From a virus, in IMG/VR virus record IMGVR_UViG_3300000956_000004, positions 1 through 42,224 of that record: 42,224 bases of DNA; one strand, written 5' to 3'. Within the stretch, counting starts at the first letter, position 1, and each line of letters begins with the position of its first letter. This document shows, one piece after another, positions 23,788 through 30,942 of this stretch. Below the pieces are notes generated by a model. That model had not been told where the DNA came from. It searched no databases and was given only the letters and a program-made list of their open reading frames with translations. Made by a program: the position numbers and the translations under genes.

Positions 23788-24030
23788 ATGGAATATATTA
23801 CCCTCAAAATTTCGGCCACGACTTTGAATACTATAGGTGCAGGATTGCAGGAACTGCCCTATAAGCTCGCTAACCCAGCTATTGCAGAGATTGATAGTCA
23901 GGTGAAACAATATCTTGCCTATAAGGAAGACACCAGTGTCCGAGCCGAGAGTAGTCAAGCTGGAAACACAGATGGAGACGGTAGTGGACCAGATAGAAAC
24001 TATATTGACCAAGATAGACAAGCTGGATGA
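23788..24030 (+). CDS. Small hypothetical protein before holin
   Basis: An 80-residue hydrophilic protein with a strong AAGGAG site 6 nt before the ATG. The first 50 residues are helical; the tail is Gly/Asp/Ser-rich and out of frame with the overlapping holin-like gene. It opens the lysis cassette. Function unknown. Confidence 0.62.
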   Translation: MEYITLKISATTLNTIGAGLQELPYKLANPAIAEIDSQVKQYLAYKEDTSVRAESSQAGNTDGDGSGPDRNYIDQDRQAG

Positions 24031-24139
24031 CAGAGTCCGGAGTCTTGAGCGATATATCTACATTGCGTTTGGTCTGTTGGGTGCGCTACAGTTTATCGCT
24101 CCATACATCAGTAAACTTATAGGAGAATTGAAGCCATGA
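23936..24139 (+). CDS. Holin-like protein (XhlA type)
   Basis: A 67-residue protein. A coiled coil (VVDQIETILTKIDKLDDRVR) is followed by one membrane helix (YIYIAFGLLGALQFIAPYI) and a short Lys-containing tail. This is the layout of haemolysin XhlA-type holins. I choose the GTG at 23936 because AAGGA lies 8 nt upstream. It overlaps the previous gene by 95 nt and is two genes before the endolysin. It probably makes membrane lesions that start lysis. Confidence 0.72.
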   Translation: MSEPRVVKLETQMETVVDQIETILTKIDKLDDRVRSLERYIYIAFGLLGALQFIAPYISKLIGELKP

Positions 24140-24513
24140 AGTCGTTATTGTTTGTTCTGCTCTTCGCCTTTGCGGAGGTGGCCAGTGCGGGGAATGTTAC
24201 TCTGACCTGGGTGTTTGATACGAGTGCCACTGCCACATGTGCAGACGGTTCCCCTGCGACTGGTTGTCCTGTAGATTCCTTCCAGGTACAGGAGCGCATT
24301 AACTCAATCTGGACAGCCAAGACTCCCAATATTTCCGGCGCCTCACGAAATACTACGTACACGAACGTATCTGCCGGACAGCACTGCTATCGGATCTTGG
24401 CAAGTAGCAGTGGTACTCTGTCCGTGCCTAGCAACGAGGCGTGTATCACAGTTGCCCCCAGCGCCCCCAAGGCCCCGGTGATCACCGTAACGGTGGCGAT
24501 TGGAAGCCCATGA
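24136..24513 (+). CDS. Secreted FN3-like protein in lysis cassette
   Basis: A 125-residue protein with a clear signal peptide (MKSLLFVLLFAFAEVASA, cleaved near residue 18). An Ig/fibronectin III-like domain follows: VTLTWVFDTS, a Cys pair CADGSPATGC, YTNVSAGQHCYRILASSS, SNEACITV. Four cysteines probably form disulphides in the periplasm. It lies between holin and endolysin and shares ATGA with the endolysin. It might act as a spanin-like or wall-binding factor, or as a surface adhesin. Function unknown. Confidence 0.72.
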   Translation: MKSLLFVLLFAFAEVASAGNVTLTWVFDTSATATCADGSPATGCPVDSFQVQERINSIWTAKTPNISGASRNTTYTNVSAGQHCYRILASSSGTLSVPSNEACITVAPSAPKAPVITVTVAIGSP

Positions 24514-24860
24514 CTCTTAGGGAACAAAGGAGCCTCTTTGCGAGGCTCCTACCCAGGCTTTTGGACTATATCCACAGTCAGGGTTATGAGTGTACTATCG
24601 GCGAGGTCATTAGAAGCCCCGTACAGGCAAAGCTGAATGCCAGTGCGGGAGTTGGAATTGATAACAGCCTTCATCTGGTTGGACTTGCCGTTGACATCAA
24701 CCTCTTTGATGCTGGCGGAAAGTATTTGAGCGATACTAGGGATCACCAGTTCTCCGGGACCTATTGGAAAACTCTGCACCACCTCGCCCGTTGGGGTGGT
24801 GATTTCCGTCCTAAGCCTGACGGTAATCATTATTCCCTCGAGTGGCAGGGTAGGAAATAA
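24510..24860 (+). CDS. Endolysin, M15 L-Ala-D-Glu-type peptidase
   Basis: A 116-residue M15-family peptidase. SLHLVGLAVDINLF holds the S-x-H-x-x-G-x-A-x-D zinc motif, and GDFRPKPDGNHYSLEW supplies the last His and catalytic acid region, as in T5 Lys-type enzymes that cut the L-alanyl-D-glutamate bond of peptidoglycan. The ATG overlaps the upstream stop. A perfect 9-bp hairpin lies within codons 7-14, and the 3' end overlaps the convergent minus gene by 50 nt. Confidence 0.9.
   Translation: MTLREQRSLFARLLPRLLDYIHSQGYECTIGEVIRSPVQAKLNASAGVGIDNSLHLVGLAVDINLFDAGGKYLSDTRDHQFSGTYWKTLHHLARWGGDFRPKPDGNHYSLEWQGRK
24528..24550 (+). promoter_or_regulatory. Hairpin at the start of the endolysin gene
   Basis: AGGAGCCTC (24528-24536) pairs perfectly with GAGGCTCCT (24542-24550) around a TTTGC loop, followed 8 nt later by TTTT. 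It lies inside the endolysin coding sequence, 18 nt after its ATG. It may weaken translation or cause partial termination, delaying lysis. This is inference from sequence only. Confidence 0.55.
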
Positions 24861-25047
24861 CCTGCTCTTCAAAAATTATGTCGTTATTCAATCGGTTGCC
24901 CCGTTGTAGCGTGTCACGCAGGTCTTCGAACTCCTCGTTAGTCATAGCTAACTTTCCCGCTAATGCCAATGAGCCAAGTGTTCTACCGACCCACATCCGG
25001 AAATGCGTGTGATTTCCGGCCCGCTTGTAGACAAATTTTAAAACCAA
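24811..25047 (-). CDS. Hypothetical protein, last gene of leftward operon
   Basis: A 78-residue protein. Residues 1-50 (YKRAGNHTHFRMWVGRTLGS, then a short MTNEEFEDLRDTL helix) look like a folded small domain found in phage early regions; the tail is variable. It is convergent with, and overlaps, the endolysin end. It lies after a strong hairpin at 25073-25096, so it may be expressed at reduced level. Function unknown. Confidence 0.68.
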   Translation of the reverse strand: MVLKFVYKRAGNHTHFRMWVGRTLGSLALAGKLAMTNEEFEDLRDTLQRGNRLNNDIIFEEQVISYPATRGNNDYRQA

Positions 25048-25072
25048 CAGTCATGCTCCTTGTTGTAAAGAC

Positions 25073-25096
25073 ACCGGGGGTCTTCCAACCCCCGGT
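25073..25096 (-). terminator. GC hairpin, probable terminator
   Basis: ACCGGGGGT (25073-25081) and ACCCCCGGT (25088-25096) form a perfect 9-bp stem with a 6-nt loop. On the minus strand it is followed by GTCTTTAC, a weak U tract. It lies in a 213-bp gap (25048-25260) in which no other gene is visible, before the last minus gene. Probably partial termination or mRNA end stabilisation. Confidence 0.6.
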
Positions 25097-25260
25097 CCCT
25101 TCGGCTGCCCATTTTTTGAACCTGCGCCGCACAGGTAGCGGGAAGTCCACTCCTTTCGAGGAAACAGCGCAGAACGCGCTATAGAACCACACAGCCCGGA
25201 GTGGAACCCAGGTAGGCTTACTGGGGAGGAAGAAGGCCGTGTGATTGGTTGATTCATTCG

Positions 25261-25533
25261 CTATTTGCCCTTCGCAGGCTTTCCCTTGCCTTGATGCTGT
25301 TCGAGAAGGTTAACTCCGTACCTTGTTTCCGCATGTTTTTGAAGAAAGTGCAAAGCTTTTTCCAAATCTTCGACACCATTCTTCTCCCGCGTTACGTACT
25401 TTGTTATCTGTCCAACCAGATAAGGGCTATTCGCATAGAGATCCCAATGCTGTATATGGCCGCCGCAATGAGGGCAAGTCCCAACAGCTTCCTGGTAATG
25501 CTTCCCACCTACCTGCCTATCGTTCGCAGCCAT
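25261..25533 (-). CDS. DUF3310 protein
   Basis: A 90-residue protein with the DUF3310 signature. It begins NDRQVGGKHYQEA (expected near the N-terminus), carries a small CPHCGGHIQHWD insert, then LVGQITKYVTREKNGVEDLEKALHFLQKH. DUF3310 proteins are common in phage nucleotide-metabolism regions; their biochemical role is not settled. It is encoded beside the thymidylate synthase-like gene. The CxxC insert could bind zinc. Confidence 0.85.
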   Translation of the reverse strand: MAANDRQVGGKHYQEAVGTCPHCGGHIQHWDLYANSPYLVGQITKYVTREKNGVEDLEKALHFLQKHAETRYGVNLLEQHQGKGKPAKGK

Positions 25534-25537
25534 AGTG

Positions 25538-25810
25538 CTACCCCTTTATGGTACCCGGTTCGTTAACCGATTGCCACTTAAAGTGGTTCCGTAGATACAG
25601 CCCCGTCAGTACCAGATTCAGGGGTAGTAGTCCCCACGTCTGGCTGAGAAGAATCCACGCCAGCCAGAGGATCTGGTTGCAAAGAGCTAATATCCACGCC
25701 TTCGGCCATTTGTTGCCTGCTAAGTACACCTGCGTAATAGTCACGCCGCTTATCACCCACGGTAGCATTTCTGCGACTAATCCACTCTTCACAGGCAATT
25801 CTCCAGTCAT
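25538..25810 (-). CDS. Small membrane protein overlapping the TS-like gene
   Basis: A 90-residue protein with three hydrophobic segments (about 14-32, 36-54 and 57-74), and the pattern KAWILALCNQILWLAWILLS then GLLPLNLVLTGLYLRN. Similar short proteins with an N-Q-x-L-W motif are frequent in phages near nucleotide genes. Its first 233 nt lie inside the 3' end of the TS-like gene in another frame, so both frames are coding. The ribosome site is weak. Possibly a small transporter-like or membrane-anchoring protein. Confidence 0.72.
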   Translation of the reverse strand: MTGELPVKSGLVAEMLPWVISGVTITQVYLAGNKWPKAWILALCNQILWLAWILLSQTWGLLPLNLVLTGLYLRNHFKWQSVNEPGTIKG

Positions 25811-26735
25811 CCGCTAAGATTTCGTTCGTGTCGTAAGGCAGACCAGCCTTTCGTCCCCACCAGACTTTGTGCATCGGCGCTGCTACGTTACGCATCCACT
25901 GCGTCCGTATTGGACCAGATGGCTGCTTGGGCAGCCCCACCATATTTAAACAGTCCTCCACAAAGTCTGCATACGTTTCGTTACCGCTCAGTAACGGATA
26001 TGGGCGCACGGTATAGTTCTGTCGTGCGTACACATTTTCTCCCGAATAGGCTCCCCCCATGTAATAGTCGAAATTGGGAACAGATTCGTAAATGTGGAGA
26101 TTCTGAGTAAATACATAGTATTCACCCATAGGCAGACCAGCCGACCGTGCAATCAATTCTTGTAACATTGTCATATGGCAGATATTCGCCCCCAAGGCAC
26201 CCCAGATGAGATCATTACTACGGTTAATGACCGACATCTGCAGTTCACCATCCACCACTCGGAAGAGTAGCTGTGTATTGCAGGGAACATCTACCCCGCT
26301 ATGCCCCAAGTCAGCCTCTGGGTCCCACGTGTTGATTACCAGTCTGCGGTCCAGTGGATTTTCCTTTAGCAGTTTAATCACTCCTTTTATCTGGTCGAAC
26401 CAGAAGTGGTTCCTCCAACGAGCTCCATAGGCAGCGTGTTGGGTGACTCCGTTGTCACTGAAATTCAACATGTTTTTGTTGAAGTGTGCAATCCATTGAA
26501 TATCGTTACTGCCTGCCATCATCCATACGAACTCCATTACGTGGAAGAATGGATTGGCGTCACGTGTGGGATCCGTAATCACCCGTTCGTCAGGCTGCAT
26601 TAGCCTCAGAACTACTGGGCTGAGAATACTGCGAACTGGACCATTGCGCGAGTTTTCCTCCAGCGCAAATGTTCTCATCTTGTATAGTGCTTCACGAAAC
26701 AGGGCTGGGGCATTTCTACCGGTAATAGTGATCAT
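25578..26735 (-). CDS. Thymidylate synthase / dUMP hydroxymethylase-like enzyme
   Basis: A 385-residue TS-family protein. The catalytic Cys is C152 in VPCNTQL; phosphate-binding R172-S173 and D175 lie in NRSNDLIWGALGANI; H214 and Y216 of QNLHIYE match the E. coli H207/Y209 ligand region. The conserved Asn (N184) that reads the uracil base is kept, after a one-residue gap, which argues for dUMP rather than dCMP. The NRSND-x-x-WGA motif is characteristic of phage TS relatives that often hydroxymethylate. The C-terminal roughly 75 residues are disordered and overlap a membrane-protein gene. It starts by ATGA overlap with the HMUdK-like gene. Confidence 0.85.
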   Translation of the reverse strand: MITITGRNAPALFREALYKMRTFALEENSRNGPVRSILSPVVLRLMQPDERVITDPTRDANPFFHVMEFVWMMAGSNDIQWIAHFNKNMLNFSDNGVTQHAAYGARWRNHFWFDQIKGVIKLLKENPLDRRLVINTWDPEADLGHSGVDVPCNTQLLFRVVDGELQMSVINRSNDLIWGALGANICHMTMLQELIARSAGLPMGEYYVFTQNLHIYESVPNFDYYMGGAYSGENVYARQNYTVRPYPLLSGNETYADFVEDCLNMVGLPKQPSGPIRTQWMRNVAAPMHKVWWGRKAGLPYDTNEILADDWRIACEEWISRRNATVGDKRRDYYAGVLSRQQMAEGVDISSLQPDPLAGVDSSQPDVGTTTPESGTDGAVSTEPL

Positions 26736-27604
26736 TTTCCTGGATAACCTCGTTTTGAACGACCAGTGCCACTTCTAACTCGACAGTATTTGTCAAACTC
26801 ACATAGACAATTCTGCAAATCCTGCATGTTGAATTTTCCATCAGTTACGAGCAGAGTTGCTGCCTTCCCGGGAAGCTGGTCACGGACTTCCAAAATTGCA
26901 GTTTCGTACTCGCTTAATTTTATCTTCCTTCCATAATACCATGCCAATCCTCGCAAGCTACCCGGCCCTGGTGCAGACCACATACTCCAATCTTCTGCCG
27001 TGTACAGCGGATGTCCAGGAGTGTTCTTTAAGTCGGCCAGCACTTGGGCGGCCATGAAACTGCCCATACCCTCCAACGTAATATAGTCGTCGTAGCGGCA
27101 CGCAAGCGTACGGGTGCTACCTGTATATGCCCCGCGCCAGCGCGCAGCGCCTAGCAAATCGTACGCAGCCGGGAGCACATTCCTACATAGGTACTGTGCC
27201 TTGCCCATAGGTAGGCCATGCGTAGTTACGACGTATGCATTGCCCCAGACTTTGTGACCCGCCGCTGCGATGTCTTCTATGATGGAAAGAATTTTCTGAG
27301 GATCAGTAACGATTCCCTTGTTGTCCGGGTAAGTGAGTCTCTCCAGTGTTTCAGGCCAGTTTAGGAAACGAGCCACGACCATAGCATACTCATAATCATC
27401 CCAACCGATCTTATCAGGATTCCAATTCCCACGAATCCAGCGTGTAACCCTGTCATCTTCCCTCCGCACATTGCAGAAGTACGTTTCTTGGAATACCCAG
27501 TCGGGGGACCAGGGTTTGGGAAGTCCAGCCTCTTTAGCTTGTCGTATTTTCTCCCTTTCCTGAATCCAGTACGCTAGTAATTCTTTTGGATTTTCCGTAT
27601 TCAT
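26732..27604 (-). CDS. HMUdK helical domain / aGPT-pyrophosphorylase-like protein
   Basis: A 290-residue protein. FCNVRREDDRVTRWIRGNW (about residues 48-66), ARFLNWPETLERL, a GAYTGS segment, YITLEGMGSFMAAQVLADL and the late SAPGPGSLRGLAWYYG fit the helical family described with 5-hmdU DNA kinases and alpha-glutamyl/putrescinyl-thymine pyrophosphorylases (HhH DNA-glycosylase-like fold). No P-loop kinase domain is attached. In hypermodifying phages such proteins act on phosphorylated 5-hmdU in DNA. Here it lies between the TS-like enzyme and a glycosyltransferase, so a role in thymine hypermodification is inferred; exact chemistry unknown. Confidence 0.8.
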   Translation of the reverse strand: MNTENPKELLAYWIQEREKIRQAKEAGLPKPWSPDWVFQETYFCNVRREDDRVTRWIRGNWNPDKIGWDDYEYAMVVARFLNWPETLERLTYPDNKGIVTDPQKILSIIEDIAAAGHKVWGNAYVVTTHGLPMGKAQYLCRNVLPAAYDLLGAARWRGAYTGSTRTLACRYDDYITLEGMGSFMAAQVLADLKNTPGHPLYTAEDWSMWSAPGPGSLRGLAWYYGRKIKLSEYETAILEVRDQLPGKAATLLVTDGKFNMQDLQNCLCEFDKYCRVRSGTGRSKRGYPGK

Positions 27605-28346
27605 ACGCCTTCTTCCACGCTATGTTAACGTCTAATCGTGTTCCACCCCAATTTCCTGATTCCTTCATAACTACACGAACGAACTTTGGATGGAGTTGTT
27701 TAAGATCCTGGGCTGCTTCGTTGTGCTTTTCCAGTGTACGTGATTCGCTACACCCACCCGGCGCGTTACTACCACCTCTCTGATTGTGGACCCAGTTGTT
27801 TAGCACCCGGTTAGCATACCCTAGTTCAAGCAGCTGTAGTGTAGCGTCAAAGTCCTCCATAAACGGTAGTCGGTCAAAGCGAACACCGAACATACGAAAC
27901 TTCATGGGGTCGATGCCATGCACCCGTAGTTGTCGCGATGCCAATTTGAATTCATTGGTATCGTAATTGGCACCTTCACGGGCAGATACCCCCACCATGG
28001 GATGTCCACTTCGAAGTGAAACTAAGATCTCATCCAGCATGTTGTGAACATCTTCATCCGTAGCGGGCCTGAACTTGGTAGGCTCGTCTTTACGACGGAC
28101 AGCGAAATCCAAGTCGTCGTCCAGCATTATCATGTAATCATTCGTATGATCTATCAGCCACTGACGTGTCTTGCCAATGTCCTGTATTTCAGGCGGGAGT
28201 TCAATAAGCGGATAATATGCACGATCGTACTTGTGCTCTTCACGAGCTTGCACTACGAGATGAGTGACAAATTTAGCAGTATGGGGAAGATTGTCCCACG
28301 TTATCTGTCGGTCTGAGCGACCGTACGTAGGAATAAAGATACGCAT
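27534..28346 (-). CDS. TET-associated-type (TAGT) glycosyltransferase
   Basis: A 270-residue GT-A-like protein. MRIFIPTYGRSDRQITWDNL and the strand YMIMLDDDLDFAVRRK (residues 71-86, acidic DDD at 76-78) match the TET/JBP-associated glycosyltransferases of phages, which transfer sugars to hydroxymethylated bases in DNA. MVGVSAREGAN, FRMFGVRFDRLPFMEDFDAT and NWVHNQRGGSNAPGG are further family-like blocks. There is no TET/JBP hydroxylase in the genome, so the acceptor is more likely made at nucleotide level by the TS-like enzyme. The 3' end overlaps the HMUdK-like gene by 71 nt. Confidence 0.82.
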   Translation of the reverse strand: MRIFIPTYGRSDRQITWDNLPHTAKFVTHLVVQAREEHKYDRAYYPLIELPPEIQDIGKTRQWLIDHTNDYMIMLDDDLDFAVRRKDEPTKFRPATDEDVHNMLDEILVSLRSGHPMVGVSAREGANYDTNEFKLASRQLRVHGIDPMKFRMFGVRFDRLPFMEDFDATLQLLELGYANRVLNNWVHNQRGGSNAPGGCSESRTLEKHNEAAQDLKQLHPKFVRVVMKESGNWGGTRLDVNIAWKKAYEYGKSKRITSVLDSGKGENTTS

Positions 28347-28371
28347 TATTCTACTCCGGTACGTGAGGCTC

Positions 28372-28431
28372 GGCCGGGGGCGGGTACGTTGGTGGGAGCC
28401 CGTACGACGGGATCAACGTGTGCCCCCGGCC
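28372..28431 (-). promoter_or_regulatory. Three-helix intergenic hairpin upstream of the modification genes
   Basis: GGCCGGGGGC (28372-28381) pairs with GCCCCCGGCC (28422-28431); inside it ACGTT (28386-28390) pairs with AACGT (28415-28419), and CCCGT (28399-28403) with ACGGG (28407-28411). There is no U tract on the minus strand, so it is not a classical terminator. It sits 26 nt before the glycosyltransferase ATG and may be a processing or stability element separating mRNA segments. Confidence 0.6.
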
Positions 28432-28442
28432 TCGCCGGTCAA

Positions 28443-28694
28443 TTAGGCGCCGGTTTCCGCAGCGATGACTTCGCTGACGTCACCAGTCTGCTCCAACTCC
28501 TTGGCCTTCTGTTCGGCCAGAACCGGATCCGCCTCAATCTTAATGCGGAAGTCTTCCATCTTGTGCACGGAAGCTGCCAATTCTTCGTCGCTGAGTGCTC
28601 CCAGCGCAACGAGCATCTGGCCCATATCCTCTTCATCGTTGATGTAGTCTTCCAGGGCCTGCAGGGAAATCGTCCTCACGTTCTCGCTCATCAT
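28443..28694 (-). CDS. Small acidic hypothetical protein
   Basis: An 83-residue acidic, helical protein (LQALEDYINDEEDMGQMLVA, ASVHKMEDFRIKIEADP). AGGAG lies 5 nt before the first ATG and 8 nt before the second (28691). It is flanked by strong hairpins on both sides, so it may be a separately processed message. No family recognised. Confidence 0.75.
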   Translation of the reverse strand: MMSENVRTISLQALEDYINDEEDMGQMLVALGALSDEELAASVHKMEDFRIKIEADPVLAEQKAKELEQTGDVSEVIAAETGA

Positions 28695-28710
28695 TCATTC
28701 TCCTAGTAGT

Positions 28711-28746
28711 TAAAAATAACGCGGCCGGAGCATTTCGGCTCCGGCC
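28711..28746 (-). terminator. Intrinsic terminator
   Basis: GGCCGGAGC (28723-28731) and GCTCCGGCC (28738-28746) form a 9-bp stem with a 6-nt loop. On the minus strand it is followed after 5 nt by a T-rich TTATTTTTA run. It lies downstream of the 28798-29220 gene. This is the best intrinsic terminator of the leftward operon. Confidence 0.8.
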
Positions 28747-28797
28747 ACTTTTGCAGACTACTTTTATAGACGCGAATGTCTGCCAGCGCGCCCTTGT

Positions 28798-29220
28798 TCA
28801 GCCCACCTTGATGTAGCCGTGGCCAACATCGTAGGTAATATCCGCATACGTACCAGGACGCTTTTTGTCCTTGAACGTAAATTCCGCCGTGGCGGCGAAG
28901 AAATCGCCAACCGTCTGGCCGCTCTTGTAGAACTCAAAAATAGCCGCAGCGGCGCTGCCAGCCTTCTTCGGGTTCTTCTCAGCCAGCACGGTAATCACCG
29001 CGTCTTCCGGGTACATCTTCGACAGGTTGGTGCGGCTGGAAGCTGCTTTGGCGACCGGGGCTTCCCCCGCAGCCTCTTCACTGGCACCTTCGACCTTCTC
29101 CTTTTTCGGTTTGCGTTGACGCTTCGGCTTCTCCGTCGGGGGAGTCAGGTCAGCGCTTTCAACCGCGCCACCTTCCACAACCGGGGGCGCCAATTCGTCA
29201 ACAGCTGCATGGTCAGTCAT
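28798..29220 (-). CDS. Conserved phage protein with disordered N-terminus
   Basis: A 140-residue protein; the ATG at 29220 follows GGAGAA, so the longer reading from 29334 is dropped. Residues 1-65 are acidic then Lys/Pro-rich and disordered. Residues 68-140 (MYPEDAVITVLAEKNPKKAG, GQTVGDFFAA, ITYDVGHGYIKV) are a small domain I recognise from many phage hypothetical proteins, possibly DNA-binding. The disordered acidic/basic layout recalls phage nucleoid-like proteins. Function not established. Confidence 0.8.
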   Translation of the reverse strand: MTDHAAVDELAPPVVEGGAVESADLTPPTEKPKRQRKPKKEKVEGASEEAAGEAPVAKAASSRTNLSKMYPEDAVITVLAEKNPKKAGSAAAAIFEFYKSGQTVGDFFAATAEFTFKDKKRPGTYADITYDVGHGYIKVG

Positions 29221-29287
29221 CGTCTTCTCCGTTAGTAGGTGTTTAAATAGGATTTCTAATCCCAAGTTAATCCTACTACTCCTCATA

Positions 29288-29497
29288 TTAGTTGGCAATA
29301 GGCGGAATACGTACAGCCTGTCTGGTTTCGTCATTCATTATGCACAGGCTGCGATCTCGTGGAAAGCCCTGTATGAAGGCTGCCACGGAACCAACTCTGT
29401 ACACAGTATTTTCGCTAATAACCAGACAGTAGTACTCATTCCCCTCACGCCACAAAAAAGCATCGCATCCCGCTAACTCTACGTTTGGTACGTTCAT
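29288..29497 (-). CDS. Hypothetical protein
   Basis: A 69-residue beta-rich protein (EYYCLVISENTVYRVGSVAA) with three Cys residues, placed between the helicase and the 28798-29220 gene. No family recognised. Gene order and strand match the operon. Confidence 0.68.
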   Translation of the reverse strand: MNVPNVELAGCDAFLWREGNEYYCLVISENTVYRVGSVAAFIQGFPRDRSLCIMNDETRQAVRIPPIAN

Positions 29498-29505
29498 TGC
29501 TTGCC

Positions 29506-30942
29506 TTACGTAGTGGCACCATAGTAGGTGGTATCACTAGCCTCCGCAACAATTCTGGCCGTCTTGAGTGCTGCTAAGACGGACTGTTGAGTTCTATCTT
29601 TCATGTTCAAAGCCTTTGCTACGTCTTCATCCTTTGTGTCTTCTGCTACGATGTGATACACAAATACTTTTTCGGCTGATTGTCCTTGTCTATAGACTCG
29701 GGCAATGGCTTGATCGTAATGTTCAAGGTTCCACGGTATTCCAAACCAGACGATATGATGGCAATTTCCCTGCAGGTTGAGCCCATGGCCGGCGGAAGCA
29801 GGGTGAGCAAGCAAATGGGGGATGTCTCCGCGATTAAACCCATCACAAAGCTCATCAAACTTTCCACCCACAACCCCACTAAGATTAGGAACGTTGCCGA
29901 TACGATTAGAAATACGCTCGGCATCATGCCTATATTCGTAGAATATAAGGACGGAATGTCCATTAAGTTCTTCCAGAAGGCTTTCTAGAGCTTCTAGCTT
30001 CTCCTCGTGTAATTCTTTCCAAGTGTCCGTTCCTGTGTATAGCGCTCCATTTGCAATCTGGCGCAATTTTGTCCCAGCGGCCGCCGCATTGAGGGCAATA
30101 ACTTCCTCCCCTGACTCCATTTGAACCAGGAAGTCTTTTTCCAGTTCGTCGTATAACTTTCTGCTGGTCGGGGGTAAGGAAACTGTCAAGTTTTGCGACA
30201 CTAACTCCGGCATTTCCAAGTATTCTTCGGCGCTGAGCTGTAAAATTAGCGGCGAGATCGTTGTAGTTATCCTCTCGAATGCGTCCGGCTGGGGCTTCCA
30301 CTCGTACCCCCCGTAACCGCTCGGCACGAAGAACTCTTGTCTGTAGTGCGTTATGAAGCGCCCCAAGGATCTTCCCAGGTCTAGGATATAAATTTGCCCG
30401 AAGAGGTCTAACAACCCGTTCGGCACGGGGGTACCCGTTAGGATCCAACGCCTTGAAAAAGAAGCTAAGTGCGGCTTCAGCACTTTGAACCTCTGGGTTG
30501 ATGAATTTTTGAACTTCGTCGACTCGTCTACTATTAGGACGTCGAACTCTGGCCTTTTTCGCTTTGCGTCGAATAGCCACGGTATACCCTCTGGATTGAT
30601 TATATAGACATCTACGTCTTTGGCGAGAGCAGCTTCTTTGCTGCTGCCATGCACTATAGTGTACGTAATGTCAGCAAATTCCGCCCATTTCTTTATTTCA
30701 TCAGGCCATACCTTGCGCATGGGCCGCAGCGGGGCAATGATCAGTGCTTTGCCGACAAGACCCTTCTGCTTTAGGATCTTAAATGCCATCAAACAAGTGG
30801 ATGTCTTTCCCAGTCCAGGGTCTAGGAATAGTCCAACGGAGCCCTGCTGCATCATAAGTTGCAGCGCCCTCAATTGGTACGGCTGCGGGGTCCAGGTGAT
30901 TGTGGAGGATCGCTTTGGCGTGTTCGTAGTTATCGCATCCAT
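29506..30942 (-). CDS. SNF2-type DEAD/DEAH helicase
   Basis: A 478-residue superfamily 2 helicase with SNF2-like features: Q-motif region TPQPYQLRALQLMMQQG, Walker A LDPGLGKTS, DEST motif II in VLIVDEST, LTGTPVPNG (III), and the C-terminal lobe with PASAGHGLNLQG and ARVYRQGQ (VI). I start it at the ATG at 30942, which has AGAGG 8 nt upstream; a longer reading from 31026 adds a non-conserved 28 residues inside the nuclease gene. Probably helps replication or recombination. It overlaps the VRR-NUC gene by 164 nt. Confidence 0.9.
   Translation of the reverse strand: MDAITTNTPKRSSTITWTPQPYQLRALQLMMQQGSVGLFLDPGLGKTSTCLMAFKILKQKGLVGKALIIAPLRPMRKVWPDEIKKWAEFADITYTIVHGSSKEAALAKDVDVYIINPEGIPWLFDAKRKRPEFDVLIVDESTKFKNSSTQRFKVLKPHLASFSRRWILTGTPVPNGLLDLFGQIYILDLGRSLGRFITHYRQEFFVPSGYGGYEWKPQPDAFERITTTISPLILQLSAEEYLEMPELVSQNLTVSLPPTSRKLYDELEKDFLVQMESGEEVIALNAAAAGTKLRQIANGALYTGTDTWKELHEEKLEALESLLEELNGHSVLIFYEYRHDAERISNRIGNVPNLSGVVGGKFDELCDGFNRGDIPHLLAHPASAGHGLNLQGNCHHIVWFGIPWNLEHYDQAIARVYRQGQSAEKVFVYHIVAEDTKDEDVAKALNMKDRTQQSVLAALKTARIVAEASDTTYYGATT

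Noticed and set aside
25051-25257. 68-aa and 69-aa minus ORFs in the 25048-25260 gap
   Set aside because: They run through a perfect hairpin, have Ser/Pro/Arg-rich shadow-like composition and lack ribosome sites; the gap is better read as non-coding.
29963-30580. 205-aa minus-strand ORF inside the helicase gene
   Set aside because: It lies wholly within the well-supported SNF2-type helicase in another frame, is Arg-rich with shadow-like composition, and has no ribosome site.
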